A stretch of DNA of 64,000 nucleotides. Origin: Rhodococcus sp. 1168 (GTDB lineage Bacteria; Actinomycetota; Actinomycetes; Mycobacteriales; Mycobacteriaceae). Below are positions 63,986-64,000 of this stretch, piece by piece (positions within the stretch are counted from its first letter, which is position 1; each line of letters opens with the position of its first letter). Both the position numbers and the translations under genes were made by a program. The DNA lies in assembly GCF_002091955.1 (NCBI RefSeq), contig NZ_MKKY01000025.1, forward strand, positions 1-64,000, written 5' to 3'. The notes under the pieces were generated by a model. The model saw only the letters and a list, made by a program, of their open reading frames with translations. It made no database searches and was not told the origin of the DNA.

Positions 63986-64000
63986 GTTGGGCGCCCTTAG

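Overview
The window reads as high-GC actinobacterial chromosome of the Corynebacteriales, most likely Rhodococcus in the broad sense. This rests on inference from GTG/TTG starts, LexA-box form, gene order shared with the Mycobacterium tuberculosis Rv0905-Rv0910 segment, and a large actinobacterial steroid-degradation cluster. No rRNA, tRNA or CRISPR array was recognised, and no gene-free stretch exceeds 300 bases.

Region 1 (1-4.3 kb) is a mobile-element remnant followed by an accessory protease locus. An IS3-family element (cut by the left window edge) has its right end inside a tyrosine recombinase gene, which loses its catalytic C-terminus. That gene is the third of a tightly coupled minus-strand set: serine recombinase, 28-residue membrane peptide, integrase. 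A divergent XRE regulator follows, facing two overlapping clpP paralogues; one keeps Ser-His-Asp, the other has Ala in place of the nucleophilic Ser.

Region 2 (4.5-14.7 kb) holds a DUF222/HNH gene under a near-ideal LexA box, a DEAD-box helicase, a GNAT acetyltransferase, a two-gene ECF transporter with S and both ATPase parts fused (Rv2326c/Rv2325c type), and two tandem membrane-anchored proteins joining a solute-binding-like domain to a vWA domain. An Rv0910-like SRPBCC gene follows.

Region 3 (14.8-21.5 kb) is a minus-strand carboxylate-uptake and sensing block: LytS-type kinase, LytTR regulator with a pentapeptide-repeat tail, and two pairs of small membrane protein plus sodium/solute symporter.

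Region 4 (21.5-36.6 kb) carries a secretory lipase, an antiporter remnant, an Rv0909-like gene, ctpE, an Rv0906-like metallo-hydrolase, htpG, a SigD-like sigma factor, a hydrolase, an FHA protein, echA6, a flavoprotein, a mycofactocin-type dehydrogenase and a MoxR/vWA pair.

Region 5 (36.7-64 kb) is a steroid catabolic cluster: ring enzymes (KstD, KshA, KshB, HsaA-like), an igr-like side-chain operon (FadE28/FadE29-like, ChsH1/ChsH2-like, Ltp2-like, MaoC), a fused FadE34-like dehydrogenase, two thiolases, three CoA ligases, several SDRs, a thioesterase and a KstR-like TetR regulator. A perfect KstR2-type operator lies in the divergent promoter of the FadD3-like gene. The FadE34-like enzyme, igr-like set and extra SDRs fit a C24 (bile-acid-like) or similar steroid. 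HsaB, HsaC and HsaD are absent, so the pathway must continue elsewhere.
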